Shown: positions 5,458 to 5,760 of the stretch, one piece after another
Numbering within the stretch: position 1 is the first letter of the stretch
Layout of the letters: the number at the start of each line of letters is the position of its first letter
Source: an uncultured Erysipelotrichaceae bacterium
GTDB taxonomy: Bacteria; Bacillota_I; Bacilli_A; Erysipelotrichales; Erysipelotrichaceae
DNA: 5,760 nt
Assembly (NCBI GenBank): GCA_947175465.1
Contig: CAMWMY010000092.1
Span: 1-5,760 of the forward strand
Direction of reading: 5' to 3'
Notes under the pieces: model-generated
Seen by the model: the letters and a program-made list of their open reading frames with translations, nothing else
What the model was told of the DNA's origin: nothing
Databases searched by the model: none
Program-made: the position numbers and the translations under genes

Positions 5458-5760
5458 TATTCAAATCGCTCATTATTATATAATGGTTTTCGTATCATTT
5501 GAAAAGCTTCTTTCGTTGTTTTCACATCTGTATTATATAATTTATTAAATATTTCTAAATCATGAATACGTGCCATTAAAAACGGTTGTTTTTTCGGAAT
5601 AGCCATAGGTACTACCTTCTCTAAACTTTCAGCTTGCGATAATTCCAAATGAATCTCTTCATGATTTCCACATATATACTTTAACATCTTCATAAGCCCA
5701 ATCGATTCAACATAAATAATTTCATGAATCTTGCACTCTTTATCTTTCTTACTATAATAT
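5457..5760 (-). CDS. Unrecognised protein, C-terminal 100 residues (gene runs off right edge)
   Basis: The minus-strand frame ending in TAA at 5459-5457 stays open to the window edge, giving 100 codons. ATG codons at 5693 and 5687 could be starts (78 or 76 aa), but neither has a Shine-Dalgarno sequence, and the 22 codons before 5693 read as ordinary protein (KKDKECKIHEIIYVESIGL). I therefore take it as the end of a longer gene. The segment is soluble, mixed charged and hydrophobic, with a KIHEIIYVES strand-like stretch, a MARIHDLEIFNKLYN stretch and a basic/acidic tail ending NNERFE. The IIYVES...RIH spacing is vaguely like a LytTR DNA-binding domain, but the following residues do not support it well. 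No membrane segment, no catalytic motif recognised. A hairpin overlaps its stop, and the phosphatase gene follows. Confidence 0.6.
   Translation of the reverse strand, partial: YYSKKDKECKIHEIIYVESIGLMKMLKYICGNHEEIHLELSQAESLEKVVPMAIPKKQPFLMARIHDLEIFNKLYNTDVKTTKEAFQMIRKPLYNNERFE

Noticed and set aside
5457..5760. LytTR response-regulator DNA-binding domain at the right edge
   Set aside because: The EIIYVES and RIH spacing is suggestive, but the residues after RIH lack the expected SxxVN-type pattern, and the N-terminal half is outside the window, so the family was not assigned.

Overview
The window is AT-rich, densely coding bacterial DNA with strong AGGAGG-type ribosome binding sites, TAA/TAG stops and standard code use (Trp is TGG; no in-frame TGA). 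The gene set comFA-comFC, DegV/FakB proteins and a YvyE/IMPACT protein points to a low-GC Firmicute (Bacillota). An Erysipelotrichia/Coprobacillus-like gut lineage is my guess; there is no rRNA or other marker to fix the taxon.

Layout from left to right. At 1-160 (minus) lies the start of a competence gene comFC, cut by the left edge and previously easy to miss because only 53 codons are inside. It is preceded, 4 nt away, by comFA (165-1316, minus), a zinc-finger helicase of DNA uptake. A 117-bp gap with an intrinsic terminator separates comFA from two tandem degV-family genes (1434-2291 and 2324-3181, both minus, both 285 codons). A 314-bp AT-rich intergenic region (3182-3495) holds the outward-facing control regions of the degV pair and of a divergent yvyE/IMPACT-family gene (3496-4116, plus). 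That gene is convergent with a minus-strand pair: an inositol-monophosphatase-family gene (4614-5390) followed by a YiaC-like GNAT acetyltransferase (4138-4575). At the right edge (5457-5760, minus) is the C-terminal part of an unrecognised gene whose reading frame stays open to the edge; a strong hairpin sits between it and the phosphatase gene.

How the genes fit together. ComFA and ComFC act at the inner face of the competence machinery, where incoming single-stranded DNA enters the cytoplasm. Two DegV proteins probably act as fatty-acid-carrying subunits (FakB-like) for a fatty acid kinase encoded elsewhere. The order yvyE / degV / comFA / comFC resembles the Bacillus subtilis yvyE-degS-degU-degV-comFA-comFB-comFC locus, but without degSU and comFB and with degV doubled. 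The phosphatase-GNAT pair looks like an ordinary housekeeping operon.

I did not find a clearly undescribed system, CRISPR array, mobile element, tRNA or rRNA here. The points most worth a second look are the paired DegV paralogues with an unusual C-terminal HTGIGC motif, the compacted com/deg neighbourhood, and the unidentified open frame at the right edge.
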